Assembly (NCBI RefSeq): GCF_030232585.1
Contig: NZ_JASPJX010000005.1
Location: 62,001-126,000, forward strand
DNA: 64,000 bases
Direction: 5' to 3'
Source of the DNA: Corynebacterium sp. MSK008
Lineage (GTDB): Bacteria; Actinomycetota; Actinomycetes; Mycobacteriales; Mycobacteriaceae
Shown here: positions 38,020-46,789 of the stretch, one piece after another
Layout: each line of letters begins with the position of its first letter
Position numbering within the stretch: the stretch's first letter is position 1
Translations under genes and position numbers: made by a program
Notes under the pieces: generated by a model
What the model was told of the DNA's origin: nothing
Databases searched by the model: none
Seen by the model: the letters and a program-made list of their open reading frames with translations, nothing else

Positions 38020-38766
38020 ATGGGTAACGGAAAGCTGATTCTCGTTCGCCACGGGCAGAGCGAGTGGAACAAATCGAACCAGTTCACCGGCTGGGTGGAC
38101 GTGGACCTGACCGAGCAGGGCGAGGCCGAGGCCGTCAACGCCGGCAAGCTGATGGTGGAAAAGGACGTTTTGCCGGACATCCTGTTCACCTCGCTGCTGC
38201 GCCGCGCGATCCGCACCGCCAACATCACGTTGAACGCGGCGGATCGCCACTGGATCCCGGTGGAGCGCAACTGGCGTCTCAACGAGCGCCACTACGGCAA
38301 GCTGCAGGGCCTGAACAAGGCGGAGATCCGCGACGAGTTCGGCGAGGAGCAGTTCATGGAGTGGCGTCGCTCCTACGACACCCCGCCGCCGGAGATTGAC
38401 ACGGACAACGAGTACGCGCAGACCAACGATCCGCGCTACGCCTTCCTGCCGGAGGTGCCGCGCACCGAGTGCTTGAAGGATGTGGTGGAGCGTTTCCTGC
38501 CCTACTACATCGACGTCATCGCGCCGCACGCCATGGCAGGCAAGAACGTCATGGTCGCAGCGCACGGCAACTCGCTGCGTGCGCTGGTGAAGTACCTGGA
38601 CAATATTTCAGACGAGGACATCGCGGGGTTGAACATCCCAACCGGTATGCCGCTGGTCTACGAGATTGATGAGAACGGCAAGGTGCTCAACCCCGGCGGC
38701 ACCTACCTGGATCCGGAGGCGGCCGAGGCTGGCGCCGCGGCGGTGGCAAACCAGGGCCAGAAGTAA
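38020..38766 (+). CDS. gpmA: Phosphoglycerate mutase (2,3-BPG-dependent)
   Basis: A 248-aa glycolytic enzyme that interconverts 3- and 2-phosphoglycerate. The phosphohistidine motif VRHGQSEWN is at the N-terminus, with [12 protein letters not shown], the [11 protein letters not shown] loop and the second catalytic His in [11 protein letters not shown]. The length is exactly that of bacterial dPGM. The ATG at 38020 (MGNGKLIL) is chosen, with GAAGG just upstream; earlier in-frame ATGs are in repeat-rich spacer. Confidence 0.95.
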   Translation: MGNGKLILVRHGQSEWNKSNQFTGWVDVDLTEQGEAEAVNAGKLMVEKDVLPDILFTSLLRRAIRTANITLNAADRHWIPVERNWRLNERHYGKLQGLNKAEIRDEFGEEQFMEWRRSYDTPPPEIDTDNEYAQTNDPRYAFLPEVPRTECLKDVVERFLPYYIDVIAPHAMAGKNVMVAAHGNSLRALVKYLDNISDEDIAGLNIPTGMPLVYEIDENGKVLNPGGTYLDPEAAEAGAAAVANQGQK

Positions 38767-38781
38767 GCCTCGAAGTACGCT

Positions 38782-39951
38782 GTGTCGCCGATTCTCGCGT
38801 TTCTCGTCGGCGCCGCGCTGACCGTGCCCGCTGTGCTGCTCGGCCAGCGGGCGCTTCGCTGGCGCGCCCGGAACCGGGCTGACGACGGCGGGCAGGACGA
38901 CACTGTGACCACGGTCAGCCAGGTGCTGCACCTTGTCACGCAGGGTTCGCCCACCGGTATCGCGGTGATCAACCGCAGCGGCAACGTGATGCTGTCCAAC
39001 GCGCGGGCCCACGACATGTCCATCGTGCACGACGGCAGCGTCAACCCCCGCGTGCTGGAAGTGGCGAAGGAGGTGCTTGAGCAGCAGGAAGAGCTTGTGC
39101 TCGACCTGGATTTGCCGCAGCGCACCACCGGCAGCCGCATCCGCAACGTCAGGGCCCTAATTGCGCCGCTGACGTTGACGGACAACTCCTATGCCATCGT
39201 ATACGGCTCTGACGAGTCCGAGAACGTGCGCATGGAAAACGCGCGCCGCGACTTCGTGGCCAACGTCTCCCACGAGCTGAAGACCCCGGTCGGCGGCATT
39301 GCGCTTTTGGCTGAGGCGCTGCTGCAGGACCCCACGGACCCGGAGATGGTGGACTACTTTGGCAACAAGCTGCACAAAGAGGCCCACCGGATGGGGGAGA
39401 TGATCACGGATCTGATTTCTCTGTCCAAGCTGCAGGGTGCGGAGGCGTTGCCGGACATGGCGCCGGTGCGTGTGGACGACATCGTGGACGACGCGGTGGC
39501 GCGCAACCTGGTCGCCGCGGAGAACCACGGTATCGAGCTCAACCGCGGCCAGCGTCTGGGGCTGCGGGTGATGGGGGAGCGGGCGATGCTCACCGTGGCG
39601 GTGTCGAATCTGATCACCAACGCGATCAACTATTCCCCGAGCGGGCAGCCGGTGAGTGTGACGCAGAAGCTGGTGCGCGACAACGTGGTGCTGATCCGGG
39701 TCACGGACCGCGGGATCGGTATTGCCCCGGAGGATCAGAAGCGGGTGTTTGAGCGGTTCTACCGGGTGGACAAGGCGCGCTCGCGTTCGACGGGTGGCAC
39801 GGGGCTGGGTTTGGCCATCGTGAAGCATGTGGTGGCGAACCATGGCGGTACCATTACGTTGTGGTCGAGACCTGGGACGGGCTCTACGTTCACTATCGAG
39901 CTGCCCCTCTACGACCCCGAAGCCGCCGGCGGAACAGAAAAGGAAGAGTGA
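38782..39951 (+). CDS. senX3: Sensor histidine kinase, SenX3-like
   Basis: A 389-aa kinase. An N-terminal TM segment (about residues 2-20), a PAS-like domain (about 45-140), HisKA with the phospho-His in VANVSHELKTPVGG, then N box NLITNAINYSP, DRGIGIAPED and GTGLGLAIVKH of the ATPase domain. With RegX3 it senses phosphate status in mycobacteria. It follows gpmA by 15 nt, as in mycobacteria. GTG start. Confidence 0.9.
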   Translation: MSPILAFLVGAALTVPAVLLGQRALRWRARNRADDGGQDDTVTTVSQVLHLVTQGSPTGIAVINRSGNVMLSNARAHDMSIVHDGSVNPRVLEVAKEVLEQQEELVLDLDLPQRTTGSRIRNVRALIAPLTLTDNSYAIVYGSDESENVRMENARRDFVANVSHELKTPVGGIALLAEALLQDPTDPEMVDYFGNKLHKEAHRMGEMITDLISLSKLQGAEALPDMAPVRVDDIVDDAVARNLVAAENHGIELNRGQRLGLRVMGERAMLTVAVSNLITNAINYSPSGQPVSVTQKLVRDNVVLIRVTDRGIGIAPEDQKRVFERFYRVDKARSRSTGGTGLGLAIVKHVVANHGGTITLWSRPGTGSTFTIELPLYDPEAAGGTEKEE

Positions 39952-39952
39952 A

Positions 39953-40642
39953 GTGACGACCATTCTCATCGTTGAAGACGAGGAATCGCTGTCTGATCCT
40001 TTGGCCTACCTGCTGCGCAAGGAAGGCTTCGAGGCGGTTGTGGCGGCCGACGGCCAGACGGGGCTGGATCTGTTCGCATCCCAGGACATCGATTTGGTGC
40101 TGCTAGACCTGATGCTGCCGGGCATGAGCGGCACTGAAGTGTGCAAGAAGCTGCGCGCGGAGTCGTCTGTGCCGATCATCATGGTCACCGCCCGCGACAG
40201 CGAGATTGACAAGGTCGTCGGCTTGGAGCTGGGCGCTGACGATTACGTGACTAAGCCGTACTCCACCCGCGAGCTGGTTGCCCGCATTCGCGCGGTGCTG
40301 CGCCGCGGTCCGGAGACCGAGGTGGTCGAGGAGGCGGACGAGCAGTTGCTGCAGGGCGGCCGCGTGACCATGGATGTGGAGCGCCACACGGTGCTTGTGG
40401 ACGGCCAGCCGGTGCCCATGCCGCTGAAAGAATTCGACCTTCTGGAGTACCTGCTGCGTAACGCCGGCCGGGTGCTCACCCGCGGCCAGCTGATCGACCG
40501 CATTTGGGGCGCCGATTACGTCGGTGACACCAAAACCCTGGACGTGCACGTCAAGCGCCTGCGCACCAAGATCGAGGCGGAGCCGTCGCGCCCCACCCAA
40601 CTCGTCACTGTGCGCGGCCTCGGCTACAAATTCGAGACGTAG
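39953..40642 (+). CDS. regX3: Response regulator, RegX3-like (OmpR family)
   Basis: A 229-aa regulator starting GTG 39953 with an AGGAAGAG ribosome site overlapping the end of senX3. The receiver domain shows LIVEDEE, the phospho-acceptor Asp in DLVLLDLMLPG and the Lys in TKPYS. The C-terminal winged helix (about residues 130-229) shows LLEYLLRNAGRVLTRGQL and TLDVHVKRLR. In actinobacteria RegX3 activates phosphate-starvation genes. It converges on the Cys-rich gene with a 7-bp gap. Confidence 0.92.
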   Translation: MTTILIVEDEESLSDPLAYLLRKEGFEAVVAADGQTGLDLFASQDIDLVLLDLMLPGMSGTEVCKKLRAESSVPIIMVTARDSEIDKVVGLELGADDYVTKPYSTRELVARIRAVLRRGPETEVVEEADEQLLQGGRVTMDVERHTVLVDGQPVPMPLKEFDLLEYLLRNAGRVLTRGQLIDRIWGADYVGDTKTLDVHVKRLRTKIEAEPSRPTQLVTVRGLGYKFET

Positions 40643-40649
40643 GGCGCGG

Positions 40650-41561
40650 CTACCCGCGCGCGGCTTGGGTTGCGGGGTGGGTGGCCCGGAGGTCGTCGCT
40701 AAGCTGAGCTCGCTTTTCGCAATGCTTAGCGACGACACCATACGGCCTTTCCCCAATCAGTGCGATGAGCTCGTCTTTCATGGACTGCCAGATAGGTGTG
40801 CCGCCGGTGTGGCAGGCGGGGGCAGAGGTGCACCACCAGTCGAAGTCCTCTCCGCCGCCGCCCCACTGACGGCGGTGGTACTCGCCGATGGTGGTGCGCA
40901 GTATCTCCTGGCCGTCCGAGCGTTCCTCCCACGCGTCCTCGCGGGAAAACGGCACCTGCCAGCACACCTCCGGCTTGGTGCCCACGATGTTGCGGCCCTC
41001 CGCCATGGCGAACTGGTGGAAGGCGCAGCCCGCGCCGGTGGGGTGGCCGGGGCGGTTGGCGAAGATGCAGGCGCCGTCGACGACTTTGGTTTTGATGTGG
41101 GGGCCGGCCTCTTCGTCGTCGGGGTCTGGTTCGAGCGCGTCTTCTTCCTCCTCGTCCCATTCCAGCCACGGCTCGAGCCACGTCGGGTCGTTGGCGGCGA
41201 AGTAGGCGTCCGTCTCGGCGGGGCGCAGCTGCCAGTACTTCGCTGGCATGTCCTTGACGGCGTTGTAGACGGTGTCGCGGTCTTCCTCGTCCGCGATGTA
41301 GGCGCCGTGGATGCAGCAGCCCACAGCCGGGTTGGATTCGTCGATACCGAGGCACTCGGGCGTGCCGAAGCGGCACGACCACGTAGCTTCCGCCCAGGTC
41401 AGGTCGATGGAGAAGATGTGGTTCGGATCATCCGGGTGGACGAATTCGAACCATTCGCGCGGGAAATCGGGGCGGGTTTCGCGGCCCGCCAGGATGGAGC
41501 GGCCGGCCGGCGAGTCCGCGGGGAAGCCGAGAAAAACGGGTTTCGGGGCTGGTTGATTCAC
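40650..41561 (-). CDS. Conserved Cys-rich protein (mycobacterial Rv0495c-like)
   Basis: A 303-aa soluble protein with ten Cys in recurrent positions ([61 protein letters not shown]) and an acidic insert ([17 protein letters not shown]). The Cys/His pattern suggests metal or Fe-S binding, as in YkgJ-type proteins, but no family function is established. Its position between senX3-regX3 and ppx matches Rv0495c in M. tuberculosis. It starts GTG 41561 and is divergent from ppx. Confidence 0.75.
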   Translation of the reverse strand: MNQPAPKPVFLGFPADSPAGRSILAGRETRPDFPREWFEFVHPDDPNHIFSIDLTWAEATWSCRFGTPECLGIDESNPAVGCCIHGAYIADEEDRDTVYNAVKDMPAKYWQLRPAETDAYFAANDPTWLEPWLEWDEEEEDALEPDPDDEEAGPHIKTKVVDGACIFANRPGHPTGAGCAFHQFAMAEGRNIVGTKPEVCWQVPFSREDAWEERSDGQEILRTTIGEYHRRQWGGGGEDFDWWCTSAPACHTGGTPIWQSMKDELIALIGERPYGVVAKHCEKRAQLSDDLRATHPATQAARG

Positions 41562-41569
41562 ACCTGGAC

Positions 41570-41588
41570 ACGGTAGACCCGTTACCCT
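41570..41588. promoter_or_regulatory. Back-to-back -10 boxes between the Cys-rich gene and ppx
   Basis: The minus strand carries TACCGT (41575-41570), 8 nt from GTG 41561. The plus strand carries TACCCT (41583-41588), 6 nt from GTG 41595. Both genes look leaderless and share a 33-bp intergenic region. Confidence 0.45.
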
Positions 41589-41594
41589 GGGGTG

Positions 41595-42560
41595 GTGCGA
41601 TTAGGTGTATTAGATGTCGGCAGCAACACGATCCATCTCGTGGCGGTCGACGCGTACAGCGGTAGCCGGCCGACGCCGATGAGCGATTGGAAGCAGCCGC
41701 TGCGTCTCGTTGAGCTGCTGGACAAAAAGGGCAATATCGAGGACAAGGGCGTGGACAAGCTCGTCGACGCTGTCCAGGAGGCATCCGACCTCGCGGACAA
41801 CCTCAAGTGCGAGGAGCTCGTGGCGTTCGCCACCTCCGCGGTGCGCTCCGCCACCAACTCCGCAGACGTGCTCAAGCGCGTGGAGAAGAAGACCGGCGTG
41901 AAGCTGAACATCCTCTCCGGCGAGGAGGAGGCGCGCCTGACGTTTTTGGCGGCGCGCCGCTGGCACGGCTGGTCCGCAGGTCGCATCACTAACTTCGACA
42001 TCGGCGGCGGCTCGCTGGAGATCTCCACGGGCACCGAGGAGATGCCGGACCTCGCGGTGTCTCTAGACCTGGGCGCGGGACGCTTGACCCATGAGTGGTT
42101 CGACACCGACCCGCCGGAGCGCAAGAAGATCAACATGCTGCGCGACTACATCGACGCGGAGCTCGCCGGGCCTGCCGAGCAGTTCAAGGCGATGGGGGAG
42201 ACCGGCCTGGCCGTGGGCACGTCCAAGACGTTCCGCTCCCTGGCCCGCCTCACCGGCGCTGCGCCGTCGTCCGCCGGCCCGTTCGTGCAGCGCACCCTTA
42301 CCGCGCCGGGTCTGCGTCAGCTCATCGCGTTCATCTCCCGCATGACGGCGGCGGATCGCGCGGAGCTCGAGGGCATCAACTCGGACCGCTCCCACCAGAT
42401 CGTGGCTGGTGCGCTGGTGGCGGAAGCTGCGATGCGTGCGTTGAATGTTGATAAGTTGGAGATCTGCCCGTGGGCTTTGCGCGAGGGTGTGATTCTCAAG
42501 CGCATTGACAAGGGGTCTTTGGACGCTGAGCAAGAAGCTAATGAAGGAGACGACAACTAA
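41595..42560 (+). CDS. ppx: Exopolyphosphatase / pppGpp phosphohydrolase (Ppx/GppA)
   Basis: A 321-aa ASKHA-fold phosphatase with N-terminal [15 protein letters not shown] (phosphate 1 loop), [11 protein letters not shown], the second phosphate loop [12 protein letters not shown] and [12 protein letters not shown]. It hydrolyses polyphosphate and/or pppGpp, linking it functionally to the neighbouring phosphate-responsive two-component genes. GTG 41595 is chosen; GTG 41592 is one codon earlier. It overlaps the next ATG by one base (TAATG). Confidence 0.9.
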   Translation: MRLGVLDVGSNTIHLVAVDAYSGSRPTPMSDWKQPLRLVELLDKKGNIEDKGVDKLVDAVQEASDLADNLKCEELVAFATSAVRSATNSADVLKRVEKKTGVKLNILSGEEEARLTFLAARRWHGWSAGRITNFDIGGGSLEISTGTEEMPDLAVSLDLGAGRLTHEWFDTDPPERKKINMLRDYIDAELAGPAEQFKAMGETGLAVGTSKTFRSLARLTGAAPSSAGPFVQRTLTAPGLRQLIAFISRMTAADRAELEGINSDRSHQIVAGALVAEAAMRALNVDKLEICPWALREGVILKRIDKGSLDAEQEANEGDDN

Positions 42561-43387
42561 TGGCCGACAAACAGCTCACTGTTGCCGAGCTCCTCGCGCG
42601 CGCCGAGAAGGAAAACCCGTCCGGCGCGCGCCGTCCGCGTCGCCGCCGCAGCCTTGAGGACGGCGGCGTTTCCGTCGCCGAGCTGACCGACTCGTTTAAG
42701 AAGGTCGACGCCAAGCCCGCTGAGGTGAAGCACTCCAGCGTGCCTATCGACGCACCTTCGGATACCCCCCAAAAGACCCCCACCCAGGCGCCGAAACCCG
42801 AGCCGAAGCCGGCCGAACCGGCCGCGTCGAAGGTGGAGCCGAAGCCGGCTGAACCGAAGCCCGCGCCGAAGCCGGCTGAGCAGCCAGCGCCCGCGGGATC
42901 TTCGGTCGCGAAGGTGCAGCCAGCCAGCGACGAGACGACGGTGCTGCGCAAGGTCGAGGGCAAAGTCGAGGGCAAGGTCGAGGGCAACGATGAGGGCAAG
43001 GCGGAGCCCGTCGCAAAGCAGAAGCTCGCGCAGCCGGACGACACCAACGAGATCCGCACAGTCGACGCGCCGGAGCCCCAGCAGCTGCGCGAGGAACCCC
43101 GCGACGCAGAATACGACACCGACTATGAGGTCGAGGAGGCGTCCGTCAACCCGATCCTTTTGGTCCTGCTGGTGTTCTTCGGCGTGCTGCTGGGCGTGCT
43201 GGGCTTCCTGGCGTTTAAGTGGCTGTGGGCTAACACGATGGTCGTTGTGGCGGCGCTGGTCGGCGTCGGTGTCGTGGCCGCGGTGGTCGCCGCCGTCGGG
43301 GCGATGGCTGGCGGCCGCGACAAAGTGACCATGATCATCGCTGGCCTGGCCGCCGCCGTGGTGGCTTTCGGCCCGGCACTGCTGTAA
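42560..43387 (+). CDS. Pro/Glu/Lys-rich protein with C-terminal membrane helices (Rv0497-like)
   Basis: A 275-aa protein. The N-terminal 50 residues carry a conserved-looking block (TVAELLARAEKE, RRPRRRRSLEDGG, SVAELTDSFK). A low-complexity Pro/Ala/Lys/Glu region follows (about 55-185), including an EGKVEGKVEG repeat, and then two hydrophobic segments (about 195-220 and 228-250). Position after ppx and before proC matches mycobacterial Rv0497. The function is unknown; a cytosolic docking motif joined to a membrane anchor by a flexible arm is suggested. Confidence 0.78.
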   Translation: MADKQLTVAELLARAEKENPSGARRPRRRRSLEDGGVSVAELTDSFKKVDAKPAEVKHSSVPIDAPSDTPQKTPTQAPKPEPKPAEPAASKVEPKPAEPKPAPKPAEQPAPAGSSVAKVQPASDETTVLRKVEGKVEGKVEGNDEGKAEPVAKQKLAQPDDTNEIRTVDAPEPQQLREEPRDAEYDTDYEVEEASVNPILLVLLVFFGVLLGVLGFLAFKWLWANTMVVVAALVGVGVVAAVVAAVGAMAGGRDKVTMIIAGLAAAVVAFGPALL

Positions 43388-43414
43388 AACGCCCAACAAC
43401 ATTTGAGGAGCGAC

Positions 43415-44224
43415 ATGGAACGCATCGCCGTCATTGGTGCAGGCAACATCGGCGAGGCTTTCATCTCGGGCCTCGTCGCCAATGGGGTGGAGCCGGGCTC
43501 CATCACCGCGACGAACAGGTCCTCGGCCCGCAGCGCCGAGCTGGCGGAGCGCTACGGCGTGCGCACCACCTCCGACAACCGTGAGGCCGTGCGCGGCGCC
43601 GACGTGGCGCTGCTGTGCGTCAAGCCCGCGCAGATCCTGGGCGTCATCGCGGAGGTCGGCGAGGAGCTGACCGACTCGGGTTCTTCGACCGTGCTGGTCT
43701 CCATGGCCGCGGGCGTGACCATCGCCGCGATGGAAGAGGCCGTCTCCGCCGCCGGCACCCCGATCGTGCGTGTAATGCCGAATACGCCGATGCTGGTGGG
43801 CAAAGGTGTCCTCGCCGCTGCCTGCGGACGCTTCGTCGGCGAGGAGCAGCGCGAGGCCGTGGTGGAGCTGCTGTCCGCCGCGGGGCAGGTGGTCCAGGTC
43901 GACGAATCCCAGATGGACGCCGTGACCGCGATCTCCGGATCCGGTCCCGCGTACTTCTTCCTGGTGGCGGAGGCGCTCGTTGACGCGGGCGTGTCGCTCG
44001 GCCTGCCGCGCGACCTGGCCGAGCAGCTCGCCTGTGCGACCGCCGCCGGCGCCGGCGCGATGCTCGAGAGCGAGGACAGCCCCGTGCAGCTGCGGGCGAA
44101 GGTCTCCTCGCCGGCAGGCACCACGGTGCGCGCGATCCGCGAGCTGGAAGAGTCCGGCCTGCGCGGCGCGTTCTACCGCGCCACCGAGATCTGCGCGGAG
44201 CGCTCGGACGAATTGGGCAAGTAG
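43415..44224 (+). CDS. proC: Pyrroline-5-carboxylate reductase
   Basis: A 269-aa enzyme for the last step of proline synthesis. The Rossmann motif IAVIGAGNIGEAFI opens the protein, VRVMPNTPMLVGKG and the signature SGSGPAYFFLVAEALVDAG follow, with TTVRAIRELEE near the end. ATG 43415 has a GAGGAG ribosome site; a start four codons earlier is not supported. Confidence 0.94.
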   Translation: MERIAVIGAGNIGEAFISGLVANGVEPGSITATNRSSARSAELAERYGVRTTSDNREAVRGADVALLCVKPAQILGVIAEVGEELTDSGSSTVLVSMAAGVTIAAMEEAVSAAGTPIVRVMPNTPMLVGKGVLAAACGRFVGEEQREAVVELLSAAGQVVQVDESQMDAVTAISGSGPAYFFLVAEALVDAGVSLGLPRDLAEQLACATAAGAGAMLESEDSPVQLRAKVSSPAGTTVRAIRELEESGLRGAFYRATEICAERSDELGK

Positions 44225-44402
44225 CCCGAATCCCAACTTTCACACCCGTTTCTGTGGGTTCACTGCCTGCACTTTGAAAATTTTCTTCCACTTAAGTCGC
44301 ACTCGACGCTGGTTTCACGTTAGGGTGGTTCAAGCACGTGCGTGTTCGTCCTGCGGGAGGGGAAGCCTGCAGCGCGTTTGCGTGCCGAGAGGTATGAATT
44401 AA

Positions 44403-44594
44403 GTGGTTAACGAAGATAAAGGAAAGTTCCTGACGGTCGCCGAGGTCGCGGAGATCATGCGCGTATCCAAGATGACCGTCTACCGCCTCGTCCACTCCGG
44501 CGAGCTGCCCGCCGTCCGCGTGGGCCGCTCCTTCCGCGTGAACGAGACGGCAGTGAGCGAGTACCTGGAGTCCTCCGTCTACGACGTGGGATAG
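44403..44594 (+). CDS. BldC-like MerR/excisionase-type DNA-binding protein
   Basis: A 63-aa single-domain regulator with [21 protein letters not shown] (helix-turn-helix) and the wing [16 protein letters not shown]. It matches actinobacterial BldC/Rv0500A-type proteins, which bind DNA cooperatively to control development or stress genes. GTG 44403 has a GAGAGG site 10 nt upstream. A leader of about 70 nt follows a TAGGGT-like -10 at about 44322. A strong terminator ends the gene. Confidence 0.85.
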   Translation: MVNEDKGKFLTVAEVAEIMRVSKMTVYRLVHSGELPAVRVGRSFRVNETAVSEYLESSVYDVG

Positions 44595-44625
44595 TCACCG
44601 GTCTCGTTTACAGGACCTCGAGAAC

Positions 44626-44664
44626 ACACCCGCCGCGCCGGTTTCCGATGCGGCGGGTGTTTTT
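44626..44664 (+). terminator. Terminator of the BldC-like gene
   Basis: ACACCCGCCGC pairs perfectly with GCGGCGGGTGT (11 bp) around a 13-nt loop and is followed by TTTT. Confidence 0.92.
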
Positions 44665-44802
44665 GGCCCTGAAAAGCCCTGCCGGTATGCTTTGAACGAT
44701 CAGGTCGGCCACCCCCTGTGGGAGTGTGCACCTCCCGCGAGCCGCGCAAGCGGTTGCGCCGGCCGCGTACGTACGCACTTTGAACAGGAAAGAGGTAGCC
44801 CC
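44663..44802 (+). promoter_or_regulatory. Promoter and structured leader of the bS22 gene
   Basis: TTGGCC (44663-44668), 17 bp, TATGCT (44686-44691) forms a good sigma-A promoter. The following leader of about 105 nt can form several hairpins: GGGAG-tgtgcac-CTCCC, CCGC-GCAA-GCGG with a GNRA tetraloop, and the palindrome GCGTACGTACGC. An AAAGAGGT ribosome site precedes the ATG. A structured leader before a ribosomal-protein gene suggests post-transcriptional control, which is inference. Confidence 0.5.
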
Positions 44803-44904
44803 ATGGGTTCAGTGATTAAGAAGCGCCGCAAGCGCATGTCCAAGAAGAAGCACCGCAAGATGCTCCGCCGCACTCGCGTGCAGCGTCGTAAGCTCGGCAA
44901 GTAA
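44803..44904 (+). CDS. Ribosomal protein bS22-like (AURKAIP1/COX24 domain)
   Basis: A 33-aa extremely basic peptide ([18 protein letters not shown] followed by [14 protein letters not shown]). It matches the actinobacterial bS22 small ribosomal protein, which sits on the 30S subunit near the decoding region. Position after the BldC-like gene matches mycobacteria (Rv0500A-Rv0500B). It has its own promoter, leader and terminator. Confidence 0.93.
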   Translation: MGSVIKKRRKRMSKKKHRKMLRRTRVQRRKLGK

Positions 44905-44917
44905 GCCGTGCGCTTTC

Positions 44918-44943
44918 ACCCGCCCCATCGAGGGCGGGTTTTT
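44918..44943 (+). terminator. Terminator of the bS22 gene
   Basis: ACCCGCCC pairs with GGGCGGGT across a 6-nt loop and is followed by a T-run. Confidence 0.9.
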
Positions 44944-44964
44944 CGTTTCTGAGGCAGATGCTTA

Positions 44965-45082
44965 CTCCTAGATGCTTACCGACCGAGGATGCTTACTTCT
45001 AAACGCTTACTTCTCGACGAAACTCCGGCGGCAACCGACGCGTCACTCGAGAAGTAAGCATCCTGGGGTAAGCATCTAGGAG
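44965..45082. repeat. Intergenic hairpin with repeated GCTTAC motif
   Basis: CTCCTAGATGCTTACC (44965-44980) pairs with GGTAAGCATCTAGGAG (45067-45082), and GGATGCTTACTTCT (44987-45000) pairs with AGAAGTAAGCATCC (45050-45063). A third left copy, GCTTACTTCTCGA (45005-45017), competes for the same right arm through TCGAGAAGTAAGC (13 bp). It fills the convergent spacer between bS22 and the GNAT gene. Confidence 0.8.
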
Positions 45083-45183
45083 CCAATGGCCCCCGACCCC
45101 GCGTCAGGGAGACGCATCCCTCTGGCTACGTAATATGGGCCGTATGATGCCAGTGGAGCCGTGGCCGAGCACCCACCGCTGAT

Positions 45184-45687
45184 CTACAGCCGGTACACCT
45201 CGTAGTCGCCTGGAACGCCTGCACCAGGGACGTGTTGTAGACCGAGTTTGAGCGCAAGGCCAATGGACGCTTGATTGGACGGGTCGATGATGGCGACGAT
45301 GGGCAGCTGTGGAAAACGCTCGCGTGCGCTGGCAATCGCAGCGGCTGCGGCCTCCTTGGCGTAGCCCTTGCCCTGCGATTCGGGTGCGAAACGGTAGTAG
45401 AGGTTCAGGACGTCCTCGCCAGCCTCTGCACTGTGGCGTACCCCTGTAAAACCGATGGTCGTGCCGTCGAGCGTGTGCACGGTGTAGTAGCCCAGCTGCT
45501 TTTCAATCCAATTCTTTTGCCAAGACTGTGCCAGCTCGACGGCTTCGTCTCTGGTCTTCATGGCCAGCTCGGGTCGGTGCTCGTAGGTGCGGGTGTCGGA
45601 ATGGATGTCAAAGATGGCGTCGATATCCGTGTCCGCGGGCGCCGACAACCTGAGCCGCGGGGTGCGCAGCGCAAAAGCATTATCCAC
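45184..45687 (-). CDS. GNAT-family N-acetyltransferase
   Basis: A 167-aa enzyme of the RimJ/RimL-like branch (TPRLRLSAP start, GFTGVRHS strand, and the acetyl-CoA loop PESQGKGYAKEAAAAAI). It could acetylate an amino group of a small molecule, antibiotic or protein terminus; the substrate is not predictable. GTG 45687 has GAGGA upstream. It follows the HAD gene by 13 nt and is less GC-rich than the surrounding genes. Confidence 0.83.
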   Translation of the reverse strand: MDNAFALRTPRLRLSAPADTDIDAIFDIHSDTRTYEHRPELAMKTRDEAVELAQSWQKNWIEKQLGYYTVHTLDGTTIGFTGVRHSAEAGEDVLNLYYRFAPESQGKGYAKEAAAAAIASARERFPQLPIVAIIDPSNQASIGLALKLGLQHVPGAGVPGDYEVYRL

Positions 45688-45700
45688 GGTGAGTCCTCGC

Positions 45701-46705
45701 CTACCGCTTCCGCCACCACCACAGGCCCGCGCCCGCCAGCACGGCCGGGACCACGCCGGCGCGCACCGCCCGGCGCACGGAGCGGTAGTCGCGCACCGCC
45801 CAGCCCTGCGCCTTGGCGTGCTTGCGCAGCGCCCGGTCCGGGTTGACCGCCACCGGCGAGCCGACCATGTCCAGCATGGGCAGGTCGTTGATGCTGTCGG
45901 AGTAGGCGGTGCACTTGGACAGGTCCAGCTGCTGCAGCGCCGCCAGGGCTGCCACGGCGTGTTTCTTGCCGGGGCCGTGGAGGATGTCGCCGACGAGGCG
46001 GCCGGTGAACTTGCCGTCTTCTTCCTCCGCCACGGTGCCGAGCGCCCCGGTGAATCCGAGCGTTTCGGCGAGTGCCTGGCCGATCTGCACCGGGGTGGCG
46101 GACACCAACCACACCTGCTGCCCGGCGGCGAGGTGCATGGAGGCCAGTTCGATGGTGTCGGCGTAGGACTTCTCCAGCATCCGGTTGTCCACGATCTCCC
46201 GGCACGCCTCTTTGAGCTCCGCCACGCTCTTGCCCTTCACAATGGCCAGGGCCTGCTCGCGGCCCTCGGCGATGTCGTCGGCGTTTTCGGAGCCGGAGAC
46301 GCGGTAGCGGATCTGCTTGCGCAGGGCAGGCGCGAGCTCGGACAGGGTGATGAACCGCTTCCGGAACAGACCCTGGGCCAAAAGGATCAGCGAGGAACCC
46401 TGGATGAGCGTGTTGTCCACGTCGAAAAACGCGGCCGCCTCGGTGTCCTGGGGGACCTCCGGGTCGGGCGGGGTGATCTTCTGGCGGCCGGCCGTTTCGA
46501 AGGCGCCGCCGACGGAGTCCACGCCGAGCGCGAAGTCGTCAATGTTGATGCCGAAGGTCTCTTCCACCGCGGCGGCTGCGGCGGCGCGGCCGGCGGTGCG
46601 CTGCGCGTCGTCGTCGAGCGGGGGCATGACGCGCTCTTCAAGGAAGCGGCGCAGGTTGCCCTGGGACTGGGACCACTGCGCGAGGATTTCGCGCTGATCA
46701 GACAT
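45701..46705 (-). CDS. HAD-IB family hydrolase (SerB-like)
   Basis: A 334-aa protein. An N-terminal extension of about 100 residues is followed by the HAD nucleophile motif AAFFDVDNTLIQGSS, then motif II in VWLVSATPVQIG and motif IV AYSDSINDLPML. A C-terminal hydrophobic segment (VVPAVLAGAGLWWW) may anchor it to the membrane. The family contains phosphoserine phosphatases and lysophospholipid-linked phosphatases. Position next to the glutaredoxin and hemA matches mycobacterial serB1. ATG 46705 is chosen; a longer frame is antisense to hemA. Confidence 0.85.
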   Translation of the reverse strand: MSDQREILAQWSQSQGNLRRFLEERVMPPLDDDAQRTAGRAAAAAAVEETFGINIDDFALGVDSVGGAFETAGRQKITPPDPEVPQDTEAAAFFDVDNTLIQGSSLILLAQGLFRKRFITLSELAPALRKQIRYRVSGSENADDIAEGREQALAIVKGKSVAELKEACREIVDNRMLEKSYADTIELASMHLAAGQQVWLVSATPVQIGQALAETLGFTGALGTVAEEEDGKFTGRLVGDILHGPGKKHAVAALAALQQLDLSKCTAYSDSINDLPMLDMVGSPVAVNPDRALRKHAKAQGWAVRDYRSVRRAVRAGVVPAVLAGAGLWWWRKR

Positions 46706-46789
46706 GGAACTACGGGCCCTTTCGGGTGGGGGTGTTAGCGTGTGCAATCGTACAACGCCCTGGCATATGCACTCACAGGAGGAGCGGGG

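Noticed and set aside
40524..41576. A 350-codon plus-strand frame overlapping regX3 and opposite the Cys-rich gene
   Set aside because: It starts out of frame inside regX3 and is otherwise antisense; no family features.
44394..44402. Two-codon upstream ORF (ATG AAT TAA) directly before the BldC-like GTG
   Set aside because: The ribosome site GAGAGG ends only one or two bases before this ATG, which is too close to use; it is spaced correctly for GTG 44403.
45088..45183. Possible tRNA or small RNA in the spacer before the GNAT gene
   Set aside because: No cloverleaf, anticodon arm or CCA end could be found, and no promoter-terminator pair encloses it.
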